Shown: positions 31,216 to 43,629, counted from the first letter of the stretch. The stretch: DNA of 64,000 nucleotides from Vicugna pacos (GCF_048564905.1 NC_132996.1:55712501-55776500), one strand, 5' to 3'. Translations and numbers: made by a program. Notes: a model not told the origin generated them from the letters alone.

Positions 31216-33360
31216 GGACAGAGAGCTGTCTGACAAAGCAGGGTGTAGAATGAGATTTTCAGACTCTATCACTCCCTACCCAGCTGGCAGACAGGGCCTC
31301 ATCTGGTATAGAATCTGGATCAAGAAGAGTCCCTGGTCCAAGTCTTGAACCCACTGCTGAAGACTGTACTAGAGGGAGCTGCTCTTGCCTGCAGGATGAC
31401 TCAGACGTTGGAAAAGTGTGGGAGCAACAGTACCCACAAGGACGGCAGAGCGGGCTGATTCCTATCAAACTGCACTGACATTAGGCAGAGGAAGAATGAA
31501 AAACTGAGAGTGGTTAAGAAATAGTTAAAGGGCTAGGTGTGAGGGCAAGAGGGCCTCTTTGTATGCTACTTTATTTCTTGTAGTAGAAGAGCTGATAGCA
31601 AATACAAGAGTTAATAGTTGGAAGCACAGAACTTCCAAGACAAGTAAATGCTCAGACCCAGTTAGATCCGTTATGCTGATTTGGGAAACTCTGATACATG
31701 GGACAGGGACACCTGGAGAGGAAGCTCTTGAGAAATTTGGCTTTGCAGATTCCCTTGAACCATCTGAGTTTGAAGACATAGCCCACCCCCTCAGTTAGGA
31801 CTTTCTCTAACTGCACCCCGTGTGTGGAAGGATGTTTCAGAAGCCTCTTCTTCCCCAAGGCAAGAGGTGCTGCTCCCAGGAGCTGCTGCTGCTTCATCTC
31901 TCATCTGCCAGACCAATAACTGGGGGTACATTTCAGTGTAAATTGGTTTACTGAGGCTGATAACTGAGAAAAGAGACTGCACTCCAAAGAGGCTGTAGGA
32001 ATTAGCTAATATACACCAGCAAGAGCCAGAGGAGAACCTCTGGGGTTGCATTTTGAGGGTGATTGATCAAATGAAGCCAGAACGTATGACAGAATTTGCA
32101 GACTTGCGAGCTCTCCCCTAGGATATGGGATTCAATGCCCTGGCAAGGACCATGGATAATGGACAGATTCACTGCTAGGATGGCCCTTAGAAGCCTAGAA
32201 AAGACAATGGCCAATGCTGAGTTAAGTGTGAGTGTCTGTAAGCCAGAAATGGAATGAATGAAAAAGTTCGTGGCTGTGGGCATGCTGGAATGGATATATG
32301 ATGTGAGTCTGGAACACCCACCAGAGGACTGATTCTCTTCTTCTACAGAAAGGCCCAGAGGACACAGAGTTCAGTCCAGCCACTATGAATGCACTGGCGA
32401 GAGGGACACACAAATCATTAAGAAGTTCAGTGTTGGTGCTCCTCCATAGGTCAAAGTTCATGGTGGAAAAGGTGGACACAGGAACGGTTCTGTTAATAGC
32501 CATGGGAACCCAACTGCCAAGTATATCAGTCCAAACTATATGCTCTTAGATGTGGGAAATAGCAACTGAATGATTCCACGGCCCCACTTACATGGCTCTG
32601 AATGACCAACTGGGGGACTTCGTGCTTTGTCCTTCCCATCCTCTCAGTGTTGGGCTCTTTTGGGTTAGAGTCCTAAAGGGAGAATATTCTTTCCAGAGGC
32701 CAAAACAAGGTCCCATTCAACGACAAGCTGCCACCAAGGCACCTGGATTCATACTTAGACAGGAAAACAAGCCACCATTTTGACTGGCAGGGGTCACTGG
32801 TCCTGGTTAGCAGAAGGAAGTGGGTCTGCTGTCATATACTGCAGGCATGGAGGAAAGTGTGCAGAACCCAAGGGATCCACTGGGTGTCTCTGGTTATTTC
32901 TTGCCCAGTGTTAACTATGAATGGACACATGCAACAAATAAAGCCTGAAACAGGTGTAAATTCTAGAAGCTTAGACTACTCAGGGATAAGGTTTTGGGCA
33001 CATTACCAGATAAGTCACCAAGACTTGCTGAGGTGATATGTGAGGAAGAGGAGGGTTTAAAATGGACAGTGTAGGAAGGATATAATAATATCATGGCTGC
33101 CTTGAGAATGTAACCTCAATGAAACGTGGTTTATACTGCTTGTTCCTTCTTTAAAGTTTCTTTTCAAGAGGAGAAGCCCACGGCAGCCATGGAAGAGTTG
33201 CTCCCCTCAAGTGGATGGAGAAGTAGGTCTGTGCTGCGCAAGGGGTAGACTATGGCTGCCTTGGGAGTGAGCCACTCAGATCTTTCATGAAAAAAAAAAA
33301 ACTGCTGTGAGTAATGGGCACTTAGTCGACAGCCCCCAGAGCCACAATTTCCAGGCCCTC

Positions 33361-33735
33361 TGTAGATGCTAATTGAAGGTCACACTCTTCCAAGGCTGCT
33401 CTCACTCAATGACTGAGCTTGAAGAGGGTACTAGAGCAGGGTCAGTCCTGCCCACCTTCACTCTCCTTAATGTGAAGCATTTCTTCAGGGGCTACTCAAC
33501 AGCCTGGCTGAGATGTTCTCTCAGGGCCACTGCAGCTGGGGTTCTTCCTACCCAAACCCCCTTCTTGCCCTCACTCCTTCAACAGATGTCAGATCCACTT
33601 TGTGGTCTGAAGGCTCTCCTGCATCTTATTACTCCCCCTCCCCACTTTCCTTAAAAGGTGTTTCCCACTGATAAACGTCTTATATATCTGATTCTAACTT
33701 GACATCCATTTCTTGGATTTCCCCAACAGATGAAA
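33361..33735 (+). repeat. 3' LTR of the fossil ERVL-type element
   Basis: CCAAGGCTGCTCTCACTCAATGACTGAGC, GAGCAGGGTCAGTCCTGCCCACC and TGTCAGATCCACTTTGTGGTCTGAAGG are typical of this old LTR family. It directly follows the internal region. Confidence 0.65.
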
Positions 33736-33739
33736 ACCA

Positions 33740-35300
33740 CCTTAAGGAGCAAAAAGTTTCTCACATCCCATAAAAATCTGGTTTGCATAAAAAGCTTTTG
33801 CTTTTCAGTTAAAATTTTTTGACCATAAAGGAAGATGCAAAGACCATCTCTATACACTGGGAATCTATCTAGTTATTCAGAAAATTCTTAATATTTTAGA
33901 TATACCCAACTGAACTCCAAGTACGTTCTCAAATTCATATCATAGAAACTTTTAGAAAGATTCTTGATTTATTCTATAAAATTCATATTTCCATTAAATT
34001 ATCTGTTTCTTCTGTATACATTTCCCTTTATAAATTAGCTGCCTTGTCGTCTTTTGCTAAGGTTTCTTTCCCCCTTTCAATTGTGCCATATTTTTCCTTC
34101 CATTTTTTTTTTTCCTACCACTTCCCTGGGAAAGTTGGAAAAGTGAAATTAAGTAGAACAAAGCCACAGTTAAGGTCTGCACGCTGGATGTTCAACTGGA
34201 TTTGCTCGTTATTTAAGTAATTCTACTTACATATCACTTAATTCATATTAGCTCTTCATCAAAATTTCAAGAACTTTTAGGGTTCCTCTGATAGCATCAA
34301 AACTTTTTTAGTGTTCTTACCTTGAATACTAAGTTTCTACTGTATGCATCAGATTATAACAGAAATCAAATAAAATCGTGTCTCACAATCTTGTACATTT
34401 GGATAATGACAGAGGGTGATGCAATCTATAACGAATTATAGATTCATTACTAGAAGTTACATTGATCTAGGACTACAAAAGATTCTTCAACTTTCAACAA
34501 GTCATATATTCTAATATATTGACTATGAAGGTATGTTCTTTGTGCGGTAATGGGACTTTCCAAGGAAGGTATGGGTCTAGTTCTTGGTATATCTTGTTTT
34601 CTTTCTTTAATTGTTCATGAACTCAAGAAGCAATATCAATTTGGTTTTTTTCCTAAGGAAGGTGCAGGGTAAGCTAGCATCATTGCTGAAAGCATTTTTA
34701 AATGTTGGAATTAAGCTTAGCCATAGTTTGCATAAAAGTCTTAGATTCATGGAACACCTCATGCAAAGGAACCTAATTTCTTTAAATAAAGAAGAAATCA
34801 GAATAGAAGCATAAATTACAATGTGTCAGGCAGTGCTGTATCTATAATTAGCCCAGGTATTAAACATCTTTCTTAAGATAAAAACACACAGATTCTTAAG
34901 TCATTTAAACTAACCATCTGTTTGCTTAGTACTTATTATAGTTCTCTAGATTTTGTACAATTATTGGTTTTAGTTTTACCTTTCAGAGGATTATATTATT
35001 TTTGATGACAAGGTGAAAAAATAACTTATTTAAGAAGCATCTATCTAGTGTGTGTTAAGTGCAATATATAGACTAAGAATAATATGATTAAAATGAGGTT
35101 AATTTTGTCCTAATTTTAAAGTCCTCTAGGATAGCAAAGATGTCAAAGCTTTGGAATGATGTAAAAATGGTCAACTTTCCTTGCTGGCTTGGTAAAAACT
35201 TGGATTTTTTTTTTTTTTTGGTAATGACGTAAGAGAATTTCTAAGTGGATTTGGAGGAAAAAGAGAAGCAAAGAAGTAGGGAAGACAAGGAAGGCAAGAG
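33740..35300. other. AT-rich unique sequence, nothing recognised
   Basis: Homopolymer T runs near 34105 and 35203. One 67-codon frame at 34611-34814 without motifs. Confidence 0.4.
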
Positions 35301-35304
35301 AGGC

Positions 35305-35530
35305 AAGCTTATTGAATGTCTATTAAATACCAGGCTTTGAACTATGGGTTTTCACTAATGTTATCTCCTTTAATCCTTCCAACTGCAGTTTGATGTAATT
35401 ACAATTGCTCCATTTTATAGCTATGGACACTTGGATTTAGCAAGGTTAAGTGATTTGGGCCAAGGGCTGATAAGTGGCCCAAATGGGTTTCAGGCATTTC
35501 AGATATTGAAGTCTATTCTTTTTCCATAAA
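35305..35530 (-). mobile_element. MIR SINE, near full length
   Basis: GCTTATTGAATGTCTATTAAATACCAGGC...TTTAATCCTTCCAACTGCAG...CCATTTTATAGCTATGGACACTTGG..TTAGCAAGGTTAAGTGATTTGGGCCAAGG reads as reversed MIR from tail to core. Confidence 0.85.
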
Positions 35531-35534
35531 CCGA

Positions 35535-35965
35535 GATAAGCTACATGACTTCTTACAATGCTCTCCAGTCCCAGGATTGTATAATGAAGTTCGACATACA
35601 GTTACTGGTCTAGAAAGATGATGTAGCATCATTTAACAGCAGTAAGAACACGGGTTAACGGTCTGTCTGCTGAGAGTCAGTTAAGACGTACGATTTGTCC
35701 TATGCTCTAGCCCTCCCGGGCTACTGCTCTGCATGTGGTAGTCTCTCCGAAATGTCATTTGCATGAATGGGTCCCAGAACTTCGATTCCTCTCTGCCCTT
35801 ATTTATGCAGGTATCCTTTCTCTTATGTTTATTTTCCTGTGAAATCCGCCTTATACATTAAGGTTGTAGTCTTCAAAGTATAATTCAAATACTACATCTT
35901 CAAGGAACACATTTGAAAGTCCCAACTCAATAAGCCATAATCCATTTCTTTTTTTTTGGCTTATT
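35535..35965. other. Mostly unique; weak L2-like text near 35840-35935
   Basis: TTCAAATACTACATCTTCAAGGAACACATTTGAAAGTCCC vaguely resembles the L2 segment CTCAAATGTCACCTCCTCAGGGAAGCC. Not firm. Confidence 0.35.
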
Positions 35966-35969
35966 TCTG

Positions 35970-36530
35970 TGCAAGGCAACTTCTTAGATGGTTTCTAATG
36001 ACCCCTACTTCCTGATATTTTTGCTGTTGTGTAATACCCTCCCCTTGAAGGTGTGCTGGACCCAGGGACTTGCTTCAAAAGAACAGAATATAGCAGAAGT
36101 GCTGGGATGCCATTTCTGATGAGCTTACAAAAATACTGCCTTCCATCTTGCAGGGCTCACTCTTTCTGTCAGACCCCTAACTCTGGGGGAAGCAAACTGC
36201 TATGTTATGAGTAGTTGTATGGAGACAGCAACACAGGAAAGAACTGATGTCTTTGATCGTCAACCCAAGAGGACACGAGACCCTCAATTATACAGCCCAT
36301 GAGACCGAAACATGTGAGTAAACTCAGAAGTGATTTTTCCTCAAAGCCTTGATATGACTATGGCCCCAGACGATAACTTGATATCAGGCTTCCCAGAGCC
36401 CCTGAGCCAGAGGAGGCAGGTAAGCCATGCCTGGATTCCTAATTCACAGAAACCATGACATAATAAATGTTTGTAGTTGTAAGCCACTAAATTGGAGGTG
36501 ATAATGTTACACAGCATTGTCAAATAAATG
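35970..36530 (+). mobile_element. Fossil MLT1-type (ERVL-MaLR) LTR
   Basis: TTTCTAATGACCCCTACTTCCTGATATTTTTGC..TGTGTAATACCCTCCCCTTGAAGG, CTGGACCCAGGGACTTGCTTC, GAACAGAATATAGCAGAAGTG, GGGGGAAGCAAACTGC and ATAATAAATGTTTGTAGTTGTAAGCCACTAA are successive MLT1 landmarks. It is a solo LTR with no internal sequence attached, old and broken. Confidence 0.88.
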
Positions 36531-36599
36531 GTAATTGTTAAGTAACCAATATAATCTTTATTTCAACACCTACCATAATCTGACATGCCTGATACTATT

Positions 36600-36700
36600 A
36601 GAGATATGCTTAGAATTGAAAGGATTTGACCCATGTGGGCAGAAACTCTTTCTGGCCCACACGGAATACTCCATATCTAGCACAGAGAAAGGAGAAATTA
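36600..36700 (+). mobile_element. L2-like 3' fragment
   Basis: CATGTGGGCAGAAACTCTTTCTGGCCCACACGGAATACTCCATATCTAGCACAG resembles the L2 end (GAGGGCAGGGACTTTGTCTG...CCCAGCGCCTAGCACAG). Confidence 0.5.
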
Positions 36701-36924
36701 GTACCATCTCTATCCTAGGACCACATGCCTAGAATGGAAGAAGCCTGTCAGTGTCTGTCGTACAGGGAGAGCAACACGTGGAGTCAGTTGACTGCGAGGA
36801 GTGGTCATGGGATAAGGGAAGGGGGAAGTTGGAAGAAAATAATTCAGTGACTCTACTGGAGATATTGCCCATTGAGGCAGACTTGGTACATAAAAAAAGA
36901 GTCTACCTTGTTCTCAGGAATAAG

Positions 36925-37025
36925 CAGCTCATGAAAATTGCATCTACTCACATGTCAGGGCTTTTATACATTGTTCAGCCCATAGTAGGTACTCAGTTAA
37001 TAATCAGAGTGAATGAATGCATGAA
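36925..37025 (+). mobile_element. L2 LINE 3' end
   Basis: CAGCCCATAGTAGGTACTCAGTTAATAATCAGAGTGAATGAATGCATG is the terminal L2 motif with its GAATGAATG tail. Confidence 0.7.
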
Positions 37026-37044
37026 AAAATGATGTTATGACCTA

Positions 37045-37180
37045 GACAGCCTGGAATTAGATTCCGGTGCTGAAACGGATATAAACACGACTCTCTGAGT
37101 TCACATTTCTCATCTGCAATACAACAGGGCTAAGTCAGAAGACATTCAGTATCACACCTACATAGTTCTGAGAGCCTGTG
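37045..37180 (+). mobile_element. MIR SINE fragment
   Basis: GACAGCCTGGAATTAGATTCCGGTGCTG...GAGTTCACATTTCTCATCTGCAATACAACAGGGC follows MIR order. Confidence 0.62.
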
Positions 37181-37384
37181 CTTCCGTCTATTCTACAGAC
37201 TTACAAAACTTTACACTACAACAGACTGCAAACTCTTTCCTGGGCTCATTTATTAACTCTTCAAGGCAAAATAACCAAATTTAGAACTTCCCATTTGGTA
37301 TATGTTTATGCCTGTGAGCGATCTGCATGTGTGAGTATGAATATATTTATAGGTAGTATATATTTTTTTGGCTGTGATATATCA

Positions 37385-37530
37385 TCCGGTTTTCTTGACT
37401 GCAAAATGAGAATAACACTAGCTGTTGTTCTACATGGATGTTTGACAATTAAATGACATAATATACAAAACGTTTCTAGCATAATGGCTGGTACAAAGAA
37501 TGAACACAACAACCCTCCTACTGATGGTTT
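37385..37530 (+). mobile_element. MIR SINE fragment
   Basis: GGTTTTCTTGACTGCAAAATGAGAATAACACTAGC...TGACAATTAAATGACATAATATACAAAACGTTTCTAGCATAATGGCTGG matches MIR core and 3' part. Confidence 0.75.
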
Positions 37531-37604
37531 GTTGAAAGTGGATTTCTGTCTTTTTCACTCTGTCTGTGCTAATGGGACTCTTAAAAATCAAACATTCGTA
37601 ATAT

Positions 37605-38070
37605 TGTGTGAAACAATCAAAAATGGAATATAGTGGGATACTAAGCAATTATTAAATTAACGTTGTTGAAGAATATTGTGGGCATAGGAAATGTTCGCTG
37701 ACTAAAAGTAAATCAGATAAGTTACAGCAGTTTGTTCCATACGATAACATTGTAATGTGTATATAAATAATAGATTGCATTTATACATCATACATATACA
37801 TAATATCTGCATATATAATATGAACATATTGTATATATGAATATATATACAAAGATATACATATGCATAAATGTACACATATACTCTAAATAAATATATT
37901 CACACATATCCATACACATGGAATAGTGCTAGGAAAGCATGTACCATAATAGTACAATGTCTAAGTGGTGGAATTATGCATGAATTATTTTTTCTATGCT
38001 TTTTGTGGTTCTCATATTTTGAAGTTGAATACATACCACTCTCATATTGGGGAAAACCAACACTTGCAAA
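37605..38070 (+). mobile_element. Old L1 LINE 3' UTR with AT-rich expansion
   Basis: GGAATATAGTGGGATACTAAGCAATTATTAAATTAACGTTGTTGAAGAATATTGTGGGCATAGG and, after the AT-rich core, GTCTAAGTGGTGGAATTATGCATG and TTTTTTCTATGCTTTTTGTGGTTCTCATATTTTGAAG match the L1M 3' UTR text. The middle (about 37755-37915) is a TATA/CATA-rich low-complexity run. Confidence 0.7.
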
Positions 38071-39045
38071 TTAAGATTAGATGAGACCAGCCTCAGCTGG
38101 GTTCTGCGGATGGAAGACACAGCTGTGCCCACCTCAAGGCCTGGCTGACACGGAAGACTTGCACTGTGCTGGGTGGTCCACGGACTGTCAGGCAGAGTGA
38201 TGCACACGCTGCTGCCTATCACACAGGACACTCCAGCAACCGGCTGCTCATGCTCTGAGACCTTGTAATGGGGTTTCATGTGTCCCTCCTCCTTGAAGGA
38301 GTTTCCTCGCACGTCTCTCGAACAGTGGTGCCACCAACAGTTAAAGGGTGAATAAACTCCCTCACATGTATGTTTATTTGGGGGGGAAATTCAACATTCA
38401 TTCAGGATACTTAAGTACCTCTAATTCAATCACAGGGACTACATGTATGTTATGTATTTATTTCCTTCTCCACCTTATCTCTCTGGAATCTGATCCTTTT
38501 TCTTTATAACATGTGCTCTAAAAACAGTTTCTAATCACCTATTTTCAAAGAGCCCAAGTATTTAAATACATTCTTTGATGTGTCATCAGCCATTGTGAAT
38601 ACAGAATATACCAGAAGAGGCTAGCATGCAATCAGATCTCTGATTTGTTAAATAAAAGAAAAAGAGAAAGAAAGTAATAAAGGAAGAAGTAATAAATTCA
38701 AGAATTTTTTAAAAAGACAAGAAAGATCTTTGAATAAATTTCCATACAATATCTTATAGAATTTTCTTTTGTTTGATACCTTTTTCATTGATGGAAAACT
38801 ATATATGTTGGAGATATTACATAAATTTTGATGTCCAGTACATAAATAGTGTCCCTAATGCTCCCTTTTTGGTACCTTAAGAGCCTCATGAATATATATA
38901 AATAGATTAGAATAAAATTGCATTAGTGGTAGTAATATAGGATATTTAATTAGGGTGTCTATAAACATCTTACATAGGGTCTGCTTTGTATTGTTAGGGC
39001 TGAATTTCCTTCCACAGACATCACCGTTCATTTAATGGATATTCT
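38071..39045. other. Unique sequence, nothing recognised
   Basis: A 112-codon minus-strand frame at 37974-38312 begins inside the old L1 and has no family match I can name. The rest is AT-rich. Confidence 0.4.
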
Positions 39046-39049
39046 AGGA

Positions 39050-39490
39050 ATGACAACACCCTAAAGTGCAGAGTACTACCCTAAACCCTGGAGTGAACAG
39101 GATAAAATCCCTGCTGGCATGGGGTGCACATTCTGATGAGAGAAGACAGACCATGTAAGTCAAAAATACCATGTGAGCTAGAAATGGATGTTTTGTAGAA
39201 AGAAAATAGGGAATCAAGGTAAAAAGGACTCAGCCATGGGCCTTACATTAGCTGGGTTGGTCGGACTAGGTCTGTTTGCAAAGATGTGGAGGGATAATTG
39301 ATGCCAAGATCTCAGACAAGGTATCGCAGGCAGACAGACCAGGATGCACAACGATCCTACATAAGGAATGACTTTGGGGTATCGGAAGGGTTGAAAGAAG
39401 GCTGTTACAGATGAACTTAGTGAAGAGGTAACAAGCTGCAGACAATGAGATCGGGGCAGGTGGAAGGACATTGTTTACATAGATGCCTGT
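39050..39490 (-). mobile_element. L2 LINE fragment
   Basis: CCTGGAGTGAACAGGATAAAATCCCTGCTGGCATGGGGTGCACATTCTGATGAGAGAAGACAGACC is a clear reversed L2. Weaker L2-like text follows (CATGGGCCTTACATTAGCTGGG; AGGGTTGAAAGAAGGCTGTTACAGATG). The ORFs at 39214-39499 are chance. Confidence 0.75.
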
Positions 39491-39894
39491 AGAAGCCACG
39501 ATAAGATGCTTGGATGTTGTCTTACCAGCAGAAGGGATTCATCAAGGCAAGTATCAAAGAAAAGAATATAATGGTATTAGGTTTTAGGCAGCTCATCCCA
39601 GCTGTTATGCAGGAGAGAAAAAAAAAAAAGACTAGAGAAGGATGAGAATGGAAACAAGGCATCCAGTTAGGAAACTGTTCTGTTTTAATTACAAAATGTT
39701 TGTATTACATTGAAGTATGCATGTTTGAATTATAAAAGCAAAAACTAAAATTCATACTGATGTTCACTGCCCACAATTTTAAAGTGTTTTTTTTTAGGTT
39801 GTGTTTTCTTTGTTTACATTTTGACTTTCACTGTTGACTAATAGTGTTTGCAGAGGATGCTCATATGCCCTCATAGAACAGAGGATGAACAGGA

Positions 39895-40065
39895 CTGTAA
39901 AAAATCAAACACTAATTTCCACCAATAGACATCTGAACAAGCTGAGGACGGACAACCCAGCTGACTTAGTCAAGGGCACCTTCTAGAACCAGTTACAATG
40001 AGAGATGTGACTGGAACACGGGGCTCCTGACTCCCAGCCTAATGATCGCTCTGGATGCTGTCTTT
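39895..40065 (-). mobile_element. MIR SINE
   Basis: ACATCTGAACAAGCTGAGGACGGACAACCCAGCTGACTTAGTCAAGG...GTGACTGGAACACGGGGCTCCTGACTCCCAGCC matches reversed MIR. Confidence 0.72.
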
Positions 40066-40069
40066 TGTG

Positions 40070-41465
40070 ATCTGTAATTAGAAATAGCTCAGAGGCTCTT
40101 TCTAAATAAAACAATATCTGATGCTAACCTTTCCATTATATTATGTTTCCATCTGTTCTTCTTGACAATTATAGATCTTTAAAGATTTCCTGTGGCTTAG
40201 AACATCTTCCCAGAATGTGGGCTTCAGGTTTCTTTGGCAACTTTTTCTCCCGAAGAGCGAGAGCTGGACCAATTCAGAAGCCCGATTTTAAGAATAAAAG
40301 GGGAGTCTAGCAGGTTTCCAAATCAGTTGGCAAACAGAACCGTTCTCCTCAGCAGAGGTACATCTGTGCTCTTTGGCTAGATGAATTTTCCCTGGTTACA
40401 AATGATACTTCACCAAAAGGAAAAAAAAACAAAAAAACCAGGGCTTCCCTTCACCTCCACCCCCTGGAACCCTGGTTCCCTTCTGAAGGACTCTCACCAC
40501 ACCATCTCATTGTTCCTCTTTTAATCTCTATCACTCCACACCCTCCTCCTTAATAAAGGGCTAGCGTGTCCTGCATTTTAGGAAGGATGCTAGCTGATTT
40601 AACATAAGGCAGCAACAGTTAAGTTCCTATGGGAAATATATTTTTCAAAGGTCTTAATTGAAGGGTGCCAGAATTAATCCCTCCTCATCCAAGTGAACAC
40701 CACCTGAGAGAAAGAGCAATAATAGCAGATGACACCTCAGTATCCACAAGCATCCAAGGGGTTGAGTGAAGAGTTTGTTATTTCCCAGAAGGTGGAAAGG
40801 GCTCATACACGACCATTATGTGTTTAGAAATCCAAGAAGATGGCCAGACCAACAATATCTATAGAAAGGAAGTAGAATTCGATCATAGGCTGCAGTTTAG
40901 TGCTTAATTCAACATCTTTGGAGAAGACTGGAAAGGGAAGGACAGGCCTAGGTTATAATATGAGGGCCCATTTATCAGAATAGAAGGCGGGATCTTGGTT
41001 TGAGGAATGAAACAAACGCTTGGCTACATAAATTGGGATTCAATCTAAAACGTCGACTCTCAGTCCCTTTCATATAGAGTTAGGGCTAGTCCTAGAACTG
41101 GGACTCGAGCGGTCGAGATGGGAGTGATACAGACTAGAAAAATCTGAGAGGTCTCACCTTTAACATAAGAGTTGATCACCTTTCAAAAAACACACTCTAG
41201 ATGCAAATAATAGTTGCCACTATCACAGCATTTTACATTTAACAAATGAGGTGACTACTGAAAACGAAATGGTTAGAAATCTTTTTGCAAATGGGTATCT
41301 GCCCTTACTGCAGTCTGTCCGCATTCATTTAGTCTTCTACAAAAATATGTTCACTAAAATCCAGTCTGCAATTAGAGAACATTTATTAAATTAGATCCTA
41401 ATGTATTTGATAGATTAGTTACGGTAAAATAAAATCAGTCTCAAAGATGACTATTCGAGCCTTAA
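40070..41465. other. Repeat-poor unique sequence, nothing recognised
   Basis: 1.4 kb with no recognisable transposon and no frame of note. A pyrimidine-rich stretch lies at 40442-40555. Confidence 0.4.
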
Positions 41466-41469
41466 ACCT

Positions 41470-41640
41470 TGGGATTGGGAATTCAGAAGAATAGCATTCT
41501 ACTCATTTTTTAGCTGTCAGGCTGAGCAAGTCACTTAACTATATCCAGGCTTCATTTCTTCCTCTTTTAAGATATTAAGGAAAATGGTAAGATTTCAGGA
41601 GGTCTTCGTGCAGTGATGTTTTATATAACTGTGAACCTAC
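41470..41640 (+). mobile_element. MIR SINE
   Basis: TTTTTAGCTGTCAGGCTGAGCAAGTCACTTAACTATATCCAGGCTTCATTTCTTCCTC is the MIR core. Confidence 0.78.
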
Positions 41641-41699
41641 AAAGACAAAATCTATGGGTGTTTTCTAGATCATTTTCTTTTATGTTCTCCATCTTGTTT

Positions 41700-42115
41700 T
41701 AAGTGCTCCCGCTCCATCCGTTCTGCCGTGACAGCCCCTCTGACCCTAGGAAAGTGACTGCTATTCTCGACCCCTTCCAGAAATAGTCAGGCCCCCGTGA
41801 CCTTGCATATGCTGTTCCCTCGGCCTGAGAAGTCTGTCCTCACGCCACCAGGCTTAGAGAATGCCTGTTTCTTCTGTCAGACTCAGCTCTCCAGCTTTGA
41901 CTCCACGGGAAAACCTTTTCAGACATTCATTCTACCCAGGGTTGAGTTCAATGCCCCTCTCCTGAATTCCTCCCAAATCCTAAGCCACCCAGATTATAGT
42001 AAATTCCATAAATAATTGCTCGTGTTGTCCACTTACTCAATACAGTAGGACGACCTAGCTCTGGCCATGACACATGGAAGGTTTGCAATGAATGTTTCTT
42101 GGGTAAATTAACTAA
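41700..42115 (+). mobile_element. L2 LINE
   Basis: GACCTTGCATATGCTGTTCCCTCGGCCTGAGAAGTCTGTCC, CTCAGCTCTCCAGCTTTGACTCC, GACGACCTAGCTCTGGCCATGACACATGGAAGGTTTGCAATGAATGTTTCTTGGG follow L2 order to its end. The 72-codon frame at 41797-42015 is in the repeat. Confidence 0.82.
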
Positions 42116-42189
42116 TGGTTTAACAGAGGACAAATTGCTACATACTAGTTATACTACTTAGGTAAGATATACTCTTTTTTTAAAAAATA

Positions 42190-42345
42190 TATTCACTCTT
42201 AAAGCCTCAGTTTTCTCATTTCTATAATGGAGCCACACAGTCATTGGGTGGTTGCAGGAATTAACTGTGACAATGGACGTGAACCATTTAGCACAAAACT
42301 GATACATTATAAATGCTCAGTGAAGAGTGACTGATGCTAATTGTT
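42190..42345 (+). mobile_element. MIR SINE
   Basis: AAAGCCTCAGTTTTCTCATTTCTATAATGGAGCC...GGTTGCAGGAATTAACTG...CATTATAAATGCTCAGTG matches MIR core and 3' end. Confidence 0.82.
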
Positions 42346-42349
42346 AGAT

Positions 42350-43625
42350 TTTTTTAATGATTCATTCTTAATTGATAAGATTTGGCTACTGTGTTAATAT
42401 GTCTCTGTAATTTACTGACACAGCAATATGTAATGGCTGAAAACTGAGATCATGCATGTGAGAAACTGTGTGTGTGATATAAAACATAAAATATCTTTTT
42501 TGCACTTGAATTATTTTAGAAAAAAATAAGTCTCTCTAGAGAAATGTAGTTTAACTGATTCCACTGAATCCATCTCAGATGACAATTTCCTCCATCTTTA
42601 TCTATCCTAGGAAAGGACCTTTTATTTACTTTCGATGAAGGGGAAAACCAGAGAGCAGACCACATCGCTCCCTGACTGCCTCTGTTGGGAACTATTGGTA
42701 AGTCAGAGCAATGGGGTTTAAAAGAGCTCAAGATGGACCCTAAAACCTCGACATAAAAAGCACGAGTAACAGTCGCTCATGCATCCTAAGTATTATTTGA
42801 TTATTCTGTTGCTCAGAGTTGCTGTTCCTCAGCACATCTAGACGTGATATAGGAACGGATCTGACCTGAGGAAAGGCAGCGGTCACGTCCTCCTCTGAGT
42901 GGCAGAGTCCAGGGCGATCGTGTAAGTGCAAACCCAAACACCATAGGAATAAGTATCTTAAAATGATAAATCGAGCTCACCAGCTGTGAAAGAAAAAGTG
43001 CCCAAGCCTCCTATCCTGACAAATGCCCCCTCATGCTAGTGTAGAAAGCCGGGTTTCAATTTGGAATTCTCAGAAGCCTTGGAAATGAAGGCAGGAACTT
43101 GGGAAAAGGGAAGGGAAGAGCTGGCTCCAGAGCTGGCTTCACCCTCCTCTTTCTCTTCACCCTGATCTCCTTCCCAAGCCACCAGGAAATGCGTGCACAG
43201 ATGTGTGGACGCCCAGCTCCCATATGCAACTTCCTTCCACATCTTCCTCCCCAGGCCCTGCAGATTGCTGCTCTCGGCCACATTCGCAGGGAGGTGCATG
43301 TATAATGGGAGGAAGCCTGTGCTGGTCAGAAGAGTGTGTGCCATGTCATCTCCAGGGTCCCCGGGAGCTGGAGCGTTGGGGCAGAAAGGAAGCCTGATGT
43401 CCGCATGGGCACATCCTATTGGCTGCAAGGCCCCTCATGCCATGGCCTGGGGCGAGGTCAAAGGATGAGCCCAAGGCAGAAGCTTCTCTCGTCCATATTT
43501 CAGGGCAACACAGTCAGTGCTTTTCAGCCCTACTGGATATGAAAGAAAGAAAGCAAACACAGTCCAGCTTAAGGAAAATCTCAGCTCACCAGTGTATGCG
43601 TCAGTAAGAGAGAGAGAGAGGAAGG
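42350..43625. other. Unique sequence; GC-richer part at 43030-43470 with many overlapping frames
   Basis: 43030-43470 is clearly richer in G+C than its surroundings and shows frames on all strands (up to 130 codons, minus), as expected when stop codons are rare. CpG is not strikingly dense and no exon or promoter signature was recognised. A (GA)n run lies at about 43606-43620. Confidence 0.35.
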
Positions 43626-43629
43626 ACAT

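Larger units (their letters stand above)
30815..33735 (+). mobile_element. Fossil ERVL-type endogenous retrovirus (LTR16/ERV3-16-like), broken
   Basis: Two related LTR-like ends, about 30815-31215 and 33361-33735, flank about 2.1 kb of internal sequence. Shared text includes CACTTTGTGGTCTGAAG and related stretches on both sides of it. The 3' end of the internal part reads like ERVL (GGATCCACTGGGTGTCTC; CATGGAAGAGTTGCTCCCC). The copy is clearly broken, with many breaks, and its internal region is far shorter than in full-length relatives. The LTRs differ greatly, so it predates the camelid lineage. The family is firmer than the subfamily. Chance frames within it are not annotated. Confidence 0.72.

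Noticed and set aside
43036-43428. 130-codon minus-strand frame in GC-rich DNA
   Set aside because: Five or more overlapping frames on both strands in the same place show it is a composition effect. No conserved motif or splice context.
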